Assembly (NCBI GenBank): GCA_016800925.1
Contig: JABCPU010000045.1
Coordinates: forward strand, 208,448-272,447
DNA: 64,000 nt
Direction: 5' to 3'
DNA from: Suillus spraguei
Lineage: Eukaryota; Basidiomycota; Agaricomycetes; Boletales; Suillaceae
The position numbers and the translations under genes are program-made. Shown here piece by piece: positions 34,717 through 45,524 of this stretch; the stretch's first letter is position 1, and each line of letters begins with the position of its first letter. The notes beneath the pieces were generated by a model. The model was not told where the DNA came from. It was given only the letters and a program-made list of their open reading frames with translations, and did not search any database.

Positions 34717-36626
34717 TTGTCCTTCCTAGTCCTCCGAGTGTGGCGCAACCATTGGTATATCATGTCACAAGATGCTAACAGCCAACTGTTGGGCGTCGTG
34801 TTACTCGTTCGTCACGGTGATCGACGAGGATTTTACCAAGACCCTGAAACCTATACTGCAACTGCTACGCAGATCACTCCGCTGGGCAATGTATGTCAGT
34901 AATGCTAGGTCATGTGTACTCTCATCGATTCTTTGTAGCAACAAGAGTTTCTGCTCGGCAGTTACCTACGTTCATTATACTTGAATCAGTCATCGCCTTC
35001 GTACATCGCTGGCATGAGCACAGGACTATTCAATCCGTCCCAGGTGTACATTCAAGCAGACTTTGGAGACGAAAATGGAGTCGTTTATGATTCCTGTGTG
35101 TCATTAACACAGGGACTTTGGCCTGCCACACTCTCAAACAATATCACCCTTGCCAATGGGACAACGATTACGGCTCCCCTCGGAGGGTATCAGGTATGTG
35201 TTACTTGTGATGTGAGTCTCGCGTCCCCTAACTGACATGTTGCAAAGTATATACCTAGTGAGTTCTTGTATATACCTTGGAAAGCGCCTGGTACTCACAC
35301 AGGGTAGTCGAGACTGTGGATCCCAACCTAAGTACAGCATTGGAAGGTTTCGCTAATTGCAATGTTTGTCAGAAAATCCCTTCAAGTCTTCTTAATAACG
35401 ATGATATCTTTCAGACCTTCGACACGCATACGACAGCGTTTTACAATTCATCCATCTTCCAAGAGATGGCTGCACAAAGTGCACCTTTCTTGGACTCTCT
35501 CCCTCCTTATCTGAATGGAAGATCGGTCCAGCTGGAGAATATGGTCTGTTGCGAGCTAGTTACGTTCGTCCGTGTTCTGACCCAAATTGTTGTAGTGGAA
35601 TGTATGCTTACCTGCTCTTGATGCAGTGACAGGCTGAACTCGCCAGCAGATATTCGACTTTATGAATGTGAATGATATCCACAATGCCACCTTTGCCCAG
35701 GATCTCCCAGCCACATACCTAGCGCAAGTACGAACTTTGGCTAATTGGCACGAGTACAACGTTTTTAGCGACCAAACTATCGGAGGCATCGGGAACAGTA
35801 TGTCTGGTTCTGGTGAAAATTTAAAATATTCACTAGTCTGTGACGTTTATCCCCAGTTGCTGGTATGGCCATTATGCCATCAATTCTTAATGGATTTGCA
35901 GACATCATGAATTCTTCAAATCCCGTGCAGCTATCGATTACCGCCATTGCATATAAACCTTTCCTATCCCTCTTTAATATGACTGGCGTTGCCAGTGCAA
36001 ACCCGAGTCTTGCAGGCATTGGTCAGTATTTTATGTTGTCGTGAGCTTGACTGACGTGCAGCTAGTCAACTACGCTTCCGCCGTTGCTTTGGAACTGCGT
36101 CAGCCTTCTGGAGGTGGTGAACCTGTCATCCGCTTTAACTTCAAAAATGGAAGTGACGCGACTTTCGTGACATACAACTTCCTCAACCGCACAGGAGACG
36201 TCCCGTTATCTGCTTTCATTGATGCCACGGCTGTGAGTTGAGGTGGCTGGCCTAAACTTACCTCGTATTGATATATCCCCGCCAGCCTGTCGCGATAAAC
36301 ACCACAGCAGCTTGGTGCAGTGTTTGTGCCAACAATCAAGACAGTGGTTGCGGTGCTCTTGCTCTCGCAAGAGAACAAGGAGAAGCTGCTGCTCGCCCAA
36401 AAATTAGTCTAGCTGGAGCCGGCGGCCTTGGTGCGGGGTTGACTCTTATAGTTGTTGCATTGATGGGCGTCGCTCTGGCTTTCCTCGGAATATTGACGAT
36501 TAATAAGTTTTGGAGGCGGCGGTCAAGGCAGCCTGGCACAGTATGTGATCTCTTTGCACGTTCACTCCAATTGGATTTTAATGTGACTGTTAGTTTGAAC
36601 TCAAAAGAGACGGCGAAAGCATATGA
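34717..36626 (+). CDS. Histidine-phosphatase (acid phosphatase)-like membrane protein
   Basis: Branch-2 histidine phosphatase fold, the family of acid phosphatases and phytases. The N-terminal exon has LLVRHGDRRGFYQDPETYT: RHG with the catalytic-type His and Arg. After an intron come QQEFLLGSYLR and YIAGMSTGLFNPSQVY. Then there is a 10-nt microexon (TATATACCTA, about 35247-35256) between introns at about 35195-35246 and 35257-35302, then VVETVDPNLSTALEG. Cys-rich NCNVCQ and several N-x-S/T sites suggest an extracellular domain. The C-terminal catalytic HD/HE motif expected near LSITAIAYKPFLSLFNMTGV is absent, with AY in its place. One membrane helix (LTLIVVALMGVALAFLGIL) and a basic tail (KFWRRRSRQ) end the protein, with a short last exon to TGA 36624-36626. 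It is either a non-catalytic member or has changed chemistry. The start could also be 34762. Confidence 0.75.
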
Positions 36627-37128
36627 TTCGGCCATATGAAGATGAAGATAATGTAAGAAAGGCTTCACCTTTAGCGCCGGATAATCGTTTTGGCAACGAC
36701 TTCAACGATTGTGACATCATCTGCTCGGTCTTTATTTCCTTTTCTGTTTGTTCTTAACGTACTACTCCATTACCTATGCTTGATCCCTTTCATAGTTCCA
36801 ATTCGCGCTTTGACACACTCTCAGTTTATAAGCCCCCATGTATGTCTCGTATCTTCAGTGAATAGAACTCCCTCAGAACTCGACACTACAGTCCGTCCGA
36901 AGCCTCTCGCATTCTAAAAAGAACCAATGAAGACTCGCAACCTCCGCTATTATTCTTACCATTGTATTCCCCGACGAACTCAAAAACAAGCCTTACAATA
37001 GCGTAGAATGTAGGAAGCTAAGAATGAATGCTGTAGGTTGTGAGATGTTGTATGATTGTGGAAATTGTAGTACAATGTGTGCTGTGTCCATACTTATGCC
37101 ACAAATGCAAACTCTATGACCAAAACCC
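36627..37128. other. Convergent 3' flanks
   Basis: The plus-strand phosphatase-like gene and the minus-strand Iwr1 gene end towards each other here. The stretch is AT-rich with several AATAAA-like and T-rich signals. No ORF is convincing. Confidence 0.4.
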
Positions 37129-38382
37129 TTACCTCCAATAGCTGTCTTCATCACTTGAATTGTCGCACTGGAGATCGTCTTCCGCTTCAGAGCTTTCATG
37201 GAATATATCTACAAGCGGATCTGAGACTAACTTTCGAATCAAGCTAGGGAAAACGTACCACTTCCTTCGCTGTCATCCGAATCATCCTCATCTGGGTAGT
37301 CATTCTTGTAATATTCCTCGGCTGGGAAATGTCACATCAGATGAAAGATTTATTGCCAAACCACAGGTATACCATTTGAGTCTTCGTCAGCATTATCTTC
37401 CTCCTCGGACTCCGAGTTACTAGAGTAAGGATCATCCAGTGAGGGAGGAAGGCCTTCACTACAAGCGTAACAACATTCCAGCCCAGGATTTCATCGTGTA
37501 TTAAGCCAGGAAACTTACAGTGTCCCAATATTAGCAGCCGAATTCCATTCGCTGAGTGTGTAAGGGCGCCTATAGAATACGTCCCAAACATAGTCCTCCG
37601 CTGGGGGAGCAGCTGAGAAGACTTGCGATGGTTCGTCATTCACTGGAAGGCATAGGCATGAGCATGCAAGACACCAAGAAAGAGGAAGCTTACTGCGCAA
37701 GTAATTCTGTAGCATGGGTAAGAATTTCTCCATGTCGGAATCAAAGACGGGAGACGTAGGCTTATTATCAGCTGGAACGGCATCATACATCCTGAAGTCA
37801 CTTTGAGGTTGAATATCTTTTGCAGATATGACTTTTGGACTACTCCAGGTTAAACCAGTATCTGGAAACATCATGGGAAGACTCACGGACTGGTAGCATA
37901 CTTGGTGTTCTCGGTAGATTCACGTGTAGGAACGATTGTGTAGCGCCTGCCTTCATCAACTAATTGCCGATGGCGTTGGGCCACAGACGGGTTCGTGACA
38001 TCCACAGGTACCAAGGGCTGCGTGTTATTGTTATTTTCATCGTGACTTTGTGATAATTTTGAGATTTGGTTCTGAAGGGATGACAGAATTCCTATAAAAC
38101 GTGAACGCGATGGGTGCTAAATGTAACTCACCTGTAGCGTCTCCTGCAATTGCTTATCTTCCCAGACAGTCTCTTCGACGGTTCGAATAAACTGAAAAAC
38201 ATCGCGACCACCTTTCGACTTCTTCCTGCGAACCCGAGACTCGACGACTAATGTCACGATAAGAACTTGACTTTGCGAACGGGTGCTATGAACAACACAC
38301 CAAGCGCGTCAAGTGGTTCATCCGTGCGTTTGCGCTTGATGCGCACAATCGTGTATGGGTGGTTGTTTGACTGAGTGTTCAT
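37129..38382 (-). CDS. IWR1: Iwr1-like RNA polymerase II nuclear import factor
   Basis: Iwr1 (SLC7A6OS in animals) escorts assembled RNA polymerase II into the nucleus. Start at 38382: MNTQSNNHPYTIVRIKRKR, matching the family's VRIKRKR..EPLDAL opening, which contains the basic nuclear-import signal. Exon 2 has VRRKKSKGGRDVFQFIRTVE (about 38240-38170). Exon 3 has RHRQLVDEGRRYTIV (about 37985-37930). The hallmark motif EDYVWDVFYRRP (about 37600-37565) is the conserved YVYD.FY segment of the domain. It is followed by acidic exons (SNSESEEEDNADEDS, DYPDEDDSDDSEGS) and a terminal DNSSDEDSYWR with TAA at 37129-37131. All pieces are in frame with short introns. The acidic tail after the YVxDxFY core is typical of the family. 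Confidence 0.85.
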
Positions 38383-38790
38383 CTGTCGTAATTAATAGAG
38401 GTCTAGTAATAGTGACTGTACGCTGAAGCGACGGTACAAAGTGGTGCTTAATGAAGCTTTGAAGGCCAAGTTGAATCATCCAGTGATTACATCATCAAAC
38501 AATGATGGATGATGATCTCGGTTTGTCGAATTCAAGGCAAACCCAAGGGATTCTATATGTGCTACTTCATGTATGACTAGGGTGTCATGTTCCAGGAGGT
38601 ACCTAGCCTGTGAATTCGCGCAGTCCGGATAGTGTCCACCCGACACTGTATACTTAACACCACGATAGTGGCGGTACAATATTTACGGTACAAGACGGCT
38701 TATAGGCTTACAGTTCTTTATGTATAACTTCGTTTATCCTTCAACCCATCATAAGTATTACAATCCTTTCAAGCATTCTTTTATTGGCCC
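38383..38790. other. Iwr1 promoter and UreG 3' flank
   Basis: About 400 bp with no supported gene. It should contain the leftward promoter of Iwr1 next to 38382 and the terminator region of UreG next to 38791. The minus-strand ORF 38476-38679 contains HEVAH, but this looks accidental. Confidence 0.4.
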
Positions 38791-39875
38791 TCATTCATCA
38801 TCGCCCACTGCACCTTGTATGCCAGGTTCACCGGCTGTTTGCCAAGCACCTAAGATAAGCTCCACAACATCATCGACGTTTTTGTCGTTCTTTATACTCG
38901 TGAAAATAGTCGGGCCGTCTCCACGCATGAGTTTCGAATCACGTCTCATCACATCAAGGGATGCCCCAACATATTGCGCGATATCGATCTTGAACGTCTG
39001 CAGTGAGAAAGTATGATGTTCGAATAAATTTTTGACCAACCTTGTTGATTACTAAAAGGTCAGATTGTGAAATACCTGGTCCACCTTTACGGGGAATCTT
39101 GTCCCCTCCCTAGAAATGCACATGAGACAGAACTTCATCGAGGGTCTGACGGACATACCGCTACGTCTATCACATATATGATGTAGTCAGCTAATTCCCG
39201 AGAATAATTGGCAGCTAAGTTATCCCCTCCGCTTTCCACAAAAAGAAGTTGGCAAGCAAACTTCGCTTGAAGTGTTTCCAAAGCCCCCATGTTTGCACTG
39301 ATATCCTCGCGGATCGCCGCATGAGGACAGCCACCGGTCTCAATGGCTAGAATACGAGGCGCCGGAAGTGCTTTATTCTTGATAAGGAATTCTTGGTCTT
39401 CGCGAGTGAAGATGTCGTTCGTCACAGTAGCTGGGCATAATGAAGTTTCACAGAATGCAGAAGATCGTGACATATTTTCTCACCGATGTTATATTTACTA
39501 CGAAGTTTCTTGCACAACGCAAGGGTCAAGGCTGTTTTACCGGAACCAACAGGCCTGCATGAAGTGGTCGCTGTGGTGCATAGGTATTGTAACCTCATCG
39601 ACTTACCCACCAATTCCGACGGTAAAGCCTCTTTCATGAAAGTTTCGTAAAGAGTAGTCGGGAAGGTCCCGCTCCGAAAATTTACCTGCGAACAAGTGAA
39701 TGTAACATGATTACTGATATTGATAATACGCTCGAATACGAAACCGACCTGGGTGATCTAGGTGCTCGTGTGTATGTCCGTGGTCGCCATGGTCGTGAGT
39801 GTGGGGCACACCACCAGGTTCGTGCGAGTGAGCTTGACTTGACTGGCCTAGATTGTTGATGAATTGAACACTCAT
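38791..39875 (-). CDS. ureG: Urease accessory protein UreG (GTPase)
   Basis: GTPase that supplies nickel to apo-urease together with UreD, UreF and other accessory factors. Start at 39875. A His-rich N-terminus ([14 protein letters not shown]) probably binds or buffers nickel, as in plant and fungal UreG. Intron 1 starts GTCGGT after HPG. The P-loop is [19 protein letters not shown] (about 39610-39510). After an intron comes [30 protein letters not shown] (Cys-Pro-His metal site, about 39335-39300), [14 protein letters not shown], then [17 protein letters not shown] (about 39165-39065), VINKT and [10 protein letters not shown]. It ends in a short tail. Every diagnostic motif and splice frame is intact. 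No other urease gene is in this window, as is usual where fungal urease genes are dispersed. It is divergent from Usb1. Confidence 0.95.
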
Positions 39876-40016
39876 AATCAATGTTAAGGTTTCTCTGATG
39901 ATCAGCGTTAATGATCAGTAGCGGACTCGGAGTCTGCCGGCGGGTGCCGCTGTAATACTATTGGAAGCCTGGATAACGAGCACGGTGATATCAAAACCAC
40001 CACCGAGTCGTGCCGC
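39876..40016. promoter_or_regulatory. Bidirectional promoter, UreG / Usb1
   Basis: Only 141 bp separate the ATG of UreG (minus) from that of Usb1 (plus), so both promoters must overlap. A CCAAT-box motif is present in inverted form (ATTGG, about 39960). No TATA box is clear in either direction, consistent with constitutive expression. Co-regulation of the two is inference. Confidence 0.6.
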
Positions 40017-41145
40017 ATGAAGCGCGGATCATGGGCCCTGGTAGCTTACTCTGATTCTGAAGACGAAACTTCAACCGACGTTCCAGAGAGAAAGAAGAAG
40101 TTGATCATTTCATCATCTCCCTGCATACTGCTCAATGTGCGCACAGGAAACTGCCATCTCTTGCATCATCCTTCATCGTACCAGCACCTGTCGATGACCC
40201 TACTCTTCACCAAGGACGAGTTCGTACAACCCCACATGTGGAGGGCCAATATGCTGCATATGTTTACATTCCCCTCATCGTGCACCCTGGAACTGCACTG
40301 TACTCGTTGATCGATGAAGTACTTGTTGTCACCAAGGAGATGGTCCCGGCTGCTCATGCAATAGGGGAAATTGGCACATGTCAGAATGGTGGTGGCTTGG
40401 TGGTCAATAGCTCTCACAGGGTGCGGGAGCTACACTTGTCATTGACTCGACCGATATTTCTTCGCGCCCACCAAAGAGAAGAGTTCAAACAAGCCATAAA
40501 ACTGATTGCTTCACGCCGAGCCCGGTACGCCACATGTACAATTCATTACATACTTGTGGTCTCTTATCGTTGTCCGAAGTTTTCAGGCTTCATTTGCAAC
40601 GTTTTCGGAACTTACAAACGATGAGCGAACGAGGACGTTCCTTTCCCTCGAGGTGGGAGCCGGTCATAATGAAGTTCGTCCCAGCGACCTCAATCTGATT
40701 CCAAACTGACGTATTATAGCTGAGGGATTTGCTATCCGTACTCTCGCCGACCCTTCGGTCTCTGCGTCAACGGGATTTCTACACCCAACCACGGTTCCAC
40801 GTTTCAATAGCATGGGCTCTTCTGGACCCTGACACATCAGCGAACGGAGATGGAGATGCCGACACCAAAAGACGTCCTCGCGCTTGTGAAGAGGTCACAA
40901 TAGTGGAGGGCACATCGGACAGCAACTTAACCAGTAGTAACGGGGATATCGGGGAATCTGATAAACAATTTCGGACCAAGAGTTTTCCGCGTGTTCCGCA
41001 CTTTCCGTCTGAGCTAATCCCGACGCTGAACCAGCGATTTGGTGCTAGAGTCTCATCCGCTCACATAGGAGGATTCAATGCGGATACCATTGCAGTGAAG
41101 ATCGGAAAGGACATCTCTTCATGGCCATTTCATAGTCTCTCCTAG
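40017..41145 (+). CDS. USB1: Usb1/Mpn1 U6 snRNA 3'-phosphodiesterase
   Basis: 3'-5' exoribonuclease that trims and caps the oligo-U tail of U6 snRNA in the nucleus. Start at 40017 (MKRGSWALVAYSDSEDE), the normal acidic opening of the family. Intron 1 has an unusual GTTGAT donor (40099 onward) and ends before KLPSLASSFIVPAP. The long second exon contains EGQYAAYVYIP and the first catalytic HxS motif, ELHLSLTRP (about 40429-40455). Intron 2 uses a GAAG acceptor to read FQASFATFSELTNDERTRTF. Intron 3 (GTTCGT..TATAG) leads to LRDLLSVLSPTLR. The second HxS motif, FHVSIAWALL, is at about 40801-40830. The last part has RVSSAHIGGFNADTIAVKIG and ends at TAG before 41146. The 2H-phosphoesterase dyad is complete. 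Confidence 0.9.
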
Positions 41146-41287
41146 TCAGACTGTGTAAAAGGAACCTGGAAGTCGTCCCTTCTTGATTGCCATTTCAAGG
41201 TTGTCACATCAATCGGGTCAATCCGTACTTGATATAATACGTCCCACTGCGATGTACAGAAAGCACTTCTGACTAGCTCAAGCAATG

Positions 41288-43573
41288 TTAAATCATATTG
41301 GGCCATTCGCGAGGCTTGATAACAATAGCTACGTTCCTTCCGCTTCCTGTTGCCTGGTCAAACAGGTTTACCAGGTCAACGTCCATTGGGCTTGATTCCT
41401 GCGCTTCGCTACTTTGGCTCAACTCTTCCCGAATCCATTCATACCTATCGAGTAGGATGAGGGATTCTATCGCAGGTCCCATGATGCACCTCAACACGTG
41501 CAATACTGACAAAGCGCTTTCCAGTTGCCTTCGTCTATGCTTATCATGAATATAAGCAGGAAGCTGTGTTGTGATTTGGTCGAGTCGAACACCAGTCTTC
41601 GAAGTCGCACAATCAAGGAATGTTTCCCAGTCCTTGTATGCAGCATCAGGGAGCTTTCCCAATTGCCTATTTTCTGGTGTCTGGCCTGCGCCGTGGAACT
41701 CTTTGACATCATGTGAGGTGCGATTCGCGGAGGCTTCTCGTGCACCTATTATTTCAAGGACGGGCTGAAGTAGGGCTCGAAAGACAACCTTGCGTATTGC
41801 CAGAGATGTCTTCCGGACAGACGTTTCATTGCGGAGCCATTGAGATGGTATCTGTGCGGCCAGGTGGCGAGAGGCAAGGGGAAGTGTTGCCACTGGGGTT
41901 CGTTCACGGAGCGACCGTGACAACGGAAAATCTACCAGTGCAGTTGTAGTAAACCTCGCCTAAAACTAGCTATAAAAACCGATGCTCACCCTCGAGCGCC
42001 ATCAAGTTGTAACAGCATCCTACTACGACGAGTGCCTGCGCCGTCCAGATGCGAAGACCGGGGGCTGAGGGTCTACGGTAATTAGACAAGAACGCACGAA
42101 GGACATCAGGCGTAAGCGATCCGCAGGCGTGAAGGGCAACCATCACCACAGGGACCGGCTTCTCCTCAGCTGTGCGTTGCCCAATGTTATCGACAAGAAA
42201 ATCTCCGATCATGCCAGTACAATCAGTGATTTGGTCGTCTTCATATGAGAAAATCCAATCATGGATTGACAATTGAAGTGTACGGGGATTAATGCAGATG
42301 GTCTGGTGGGTAAGAGAACCCATATGGCTGTGTGTTATGTTTGTGCTGGCAGTGAAAGCCGAAAGCACGGAGGTTGCCACGTGTGGTTGGAAAAGGGGAT
42401 CGTTGCAGTCGGGCACACTCTGGGCGTCCTTTCCCTTTTTAAGTTGCTTCTGCCTTCGTGCTGCTTCTTTTGCTTTCCAGCGTTCAGCCCCAGAGGTCTG
42501 GATTTCATTGGAATCAAGAGCTAGCACATGGAGACCCAAATTTTGAAGCGCACGAGACAAATATCCCTGAAAAGAAACCGATTAAATAACCGGCAAAGCA
42601 TCCCTGTAGCTTCTAAGGTGAAAAAGATGCACAAAAATACTAACTTGTCCTGAACCCACATCAACAACATGGTGTATTGTATCCGCAGAACCTGTACATA
42701 AAAGTTGGTTGATATATTCTGACATTCTAGAGACCTCGTGTTCTTTCTTTGGTGACATGCCATACGATCGATGAGCATTCCCTGGATATACAAAGCGTTG
42801 CAATGAGCCAACAAGTGGGGAGGGTGTTCAAGGTGCCTGGTAGGTCTCTGAAGTGTGACTAACCCGACTTGGAAGTGTTTCCGATGACAACGAGATCTCT
42901 ACTCAACTGGACGCGGACAATGTTATCGATGAGTATTTTCAAATCGGGGGGGATCTATCGCAAGATGAGCATGCTGTTTGCACGCGCCGATCATCATAAA
43001 ACAGGCCCACTGAAGATTCATTATTCGGAAATTGGTTGTTCCCCGTCCGCTGGTCATCGGAGGTCGCAGAATAGTAATGGAGAATCGACATCCACCTTGG
43101 GAAGCATGATGTTTGTTCATCATCTATTGATGCGGCCCATTCCCACCAACCCTTCCAACTTCCAGGAAGCTGAAAGTCAGAAGCCGTCAGGTCGTTCGGA
43201 TGGATCGAGAGAAGCTCGGAAGCCTGGAGAGAACACAGTTGCTGATATATCAGTTCGAGTTTCGACATGGATTGGCGAAGAAGACTACAGTTATCAAGTC
43301 GATTCATGTGTATATTCACATTTAGAAAATTTCTCCCACGATCCTCCGCGATCTCAAAAACTTCGAGCCCCGCGTGGACCAATGACCAGGCCTATCAGTT
43401 GTAATTAAGCTCAGTATTACTCTTAAGACATAATACGCTTGTTCATCAGGTAATACCTCCTCGCGAAAAAATTGCGGCCCACCCTGCTTCATCATTACTT
43501 TTTGGTAATCGCGGAGATGGTCCATTAAGGAAGCCACGATCCCTTTGCTGACTGGAAGGCGACTTATGCACAC
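41288..43573 (-). CDS. METTL25-like class I methyltransferase
   Basis: Putative SAM-dependent methyltransferase of the METTL25/RRNAD1 group; substrate not certain. Proposed start 43573 or the in-frame Met at 43525 (MDHLRDYQKVMM). After a first intron, LNVNIHMNRLDNC and LLSIHPNDLTASDFQLPGSW (about 43200) belong to the family's helical N-terminal part. The family landmark GMSPKKEHEVSRMSEYI is at about 42760-42710, then the SAM-binding VVDVGSGQ split by an intron from GYLSRALQNLGLHVLALD. ERWKAKEAAR, VPVVMVALHACGSLTPDVLR (about 42165-42100) and VVVGCCYNLM (motif II region) follow. The C-terminal part (41930-41288) has LAAQIPSQWL, VVFRALLQPVL, ALSVLHVLRCIMGPAIESLI LLDRYEWIRE and VIVIKPR-like AIVIKPREW. 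The frame is intact where it can be followed. The junction near 42960-43000 was not resolved. Confidence 0.8.
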
Positions 43574-43969
43574 GGTGGGGAAATCTCGGTTGGTGTCAGG
43601 CGACTTTACTGTTATCGCTCACATACTGCAAACTCGATTTTGTTTGCGATAAGCAGGCTGGTATGAGTGCTGGCTCACTCGGAGTACTGTATCTCAAGTA
43701 GAAGGGGGCAGTGTGGCCACACAAAAGACAGGTCAGGCTCATTCACCACGCCTAGTAAAATTGTAGGATTGAAATCGCAGCGGAGAATATTTGGTCAGTC
43801 CTGGTACTACATACGTCAAAGCTGACTCCAACGTGGTTACTATGGTCCGCCCAGAGCGCACTGTACGTGCCTGTACACGGGAAAGGTTCGCCCTCATTGG
43901 ATGAAACCAGGCCCTGAACATACTACACTGGAAAAAATTTACTGATTGTATTCACATTGCTTCCGTTAG
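43574..43969. other. Spacer before the P450 relic
   Basis: Includes the METTL25-like promoter. The upstream half of the P450 relic (membrane anchor to C-helix) might be hidden here in decayed form. A phrase GEG-S-LDETRP-like reading at about 43880-43915 sits where the C-helix motif would be, but it is too weak to call. Confidence 0.35.
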
Positions 43970-45524
43970 GCTCCGGCATTCACGGCTGCATATATTAAAA
44001 CTCTTCATCAGTCTTTTTGGGACAAAGCCGATCAGGTAAAATTATAGCTCGCTGCCGAAGATATCCTATTTTCTAGCTGTGGGATATTTGGATTCAGCAG
44101 TCTGCAACCTCCGTTGATGACATTGTCTGGTTATCAAAAGTAACTTGGATGTGATTGGTAGCTTTCTGTAGGCTTGTCATATCCAGTATTGAACATCGCC
44201 CTTACAGGGTTCGGGTACCAGTTCAACGTTCTAGCTGGAAAACGACGAATTAGCCGATGCATGCTATGTAATCTTCACTACTGGATCGTGAGCGGGTCAT
44301 CTCTCTCGCTGCTGACGAATCTTGCCCTGTGGCGAGGCTGTTCACTATGTTCCATAATGTAGCGGCGTCATAGTACAATTATGGTGCATGCGCATGTGCA
44401 TCTCCATTGCATTGGGCTACAGCTTATCGAAGATCCCGCCGTTGCAAAAGGAATGTTCTAAGACAAAGGGACCTCCTGACCGTTCTTAGTATGTTTCAGC
44501 AGCTAGAAACATGGAAGCCGGAATTTACCGTCAATGTAGTGGCTCCCAATCTCGAAATATCCGTTTCTCAGCCATGAGCACAGACGAAATCCTCTGTCGG
44601 AGTTCGACTTTTGTGATCGCAAACTATGAAACACATTTCCTGCATTATCATGGTGTCTGTACATTCTAGCCAATTCTCTAGACAACCCGATAGCGCTTTG
44701 CAAGGCTCTTCGAACGATTCCTATCAATTTCCCGATTCTAAACGATGATGGTGGGAAACTAGAATGTCTTGGCTGGCTTGTTCGTGAGATGCTCAGATTG
44801 TGTGTCCCAGTAACCTGGACAGTAAGAGTTGCGACCAGGGATGACCAAATGTCAGTGGCGAAACCAAATCTCGACAGGAGTGGGGTCCAGGGATAGTATC
44901 AAGATTTGAAAGCATCATCATCATCATCATCATCATACCCATTCAGGCTACCAACAGGAAGGACATACATATGAGGGGAAGACGCTTACTCCTCCAGGCA
45001 CGTTCCCTCGTACTCCATTTTATTTTCCCTGACGGCCGATCGAGACAGATCTGAACGTTGAGCTATGGTACAAAACCCTCGCGAGTAAGTTGAAGAAATC
45101 CAATTATTCTGACATGCTTACTACATTCCTCATTTGGGAGCTATGGATACATAGACTTCATTCAGTTTTCTCTCGCAAAGTAGGTATGCCCCGGTGCCTT
45201 TTGCTTTCAAGGTTTTGGTTTGAGAAGGATCGCTATTCACTGCGGGCCTTGCACTTTGTTTTCCCATGAGCACACGGTCACATACTAGTTCTCCTATGCG
45301 TTGTAAGTACGCGAACTTGTCCCGTCAGGCACAAACATGAGATAGATAGATGGAGCCTGTCCTGGAGTTCTGATGAAATTAATCCGCCGTGTCATGCTGT
45401 TTGTTGAGTTGTACATTGGATTGATATTTTTGGTTCCCTAGGATCAAAGACAATTATATTCTCGCTAGCCCGTGAGTTTGGATTTTCTATAGACACTTCC
45501 GTGACCCTTGAGAAGGCATTCAAG
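43970..45524 (+). pseudogene. Decayed cytochrome P450 gene
   Basis: No long ORF, but P450 landmarks occur in the right order on the plus strand. APAFTAAYIKTLHQSFWDKA (43970-44029) matches the segment after the C-helix. DIWIQQSATSVDDIVWLSKV continuing TLDVIG (about 44083-44162) and GFGYQFNVLA (44209-44238) match the E-F helices. FVIANYETHFLHYHG (44610-44654) matches the I-helix, with the AGxxT oxygen-binding motif lost. LGWLVREMLRLCVPVTWTVR, then VATRDDQ (44768-44848), contains the K-helix ExxR (44786-44797). KTIIFSLAREFGFSID (45447-45494) matches the L-helix end after the heme loop. Stops and frame changes lie between, and the heme-binding Cys region is not recognisable. A (CAT)8 microsatellite interrupts it. 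Fungal P450s of this type are usually ER monooxygenases. Confidence 0.75.
44913..44936. repeat. (CAT)8 microsatellite
   Basis: Eight perfect CAT repeats, located inside the decayed P450 between the ExxR segment and the missing heme loop. A likely replication-slippage tract, with no sign of function. Confidence 0.95.

Noticed and set aside
38476..38679. HEVAH phrase as a metalloprotease remnant
   Set aside because: Single short match in a 67-codon ORF within a promoter/terminator region; no downstream zinc ligand or family context.
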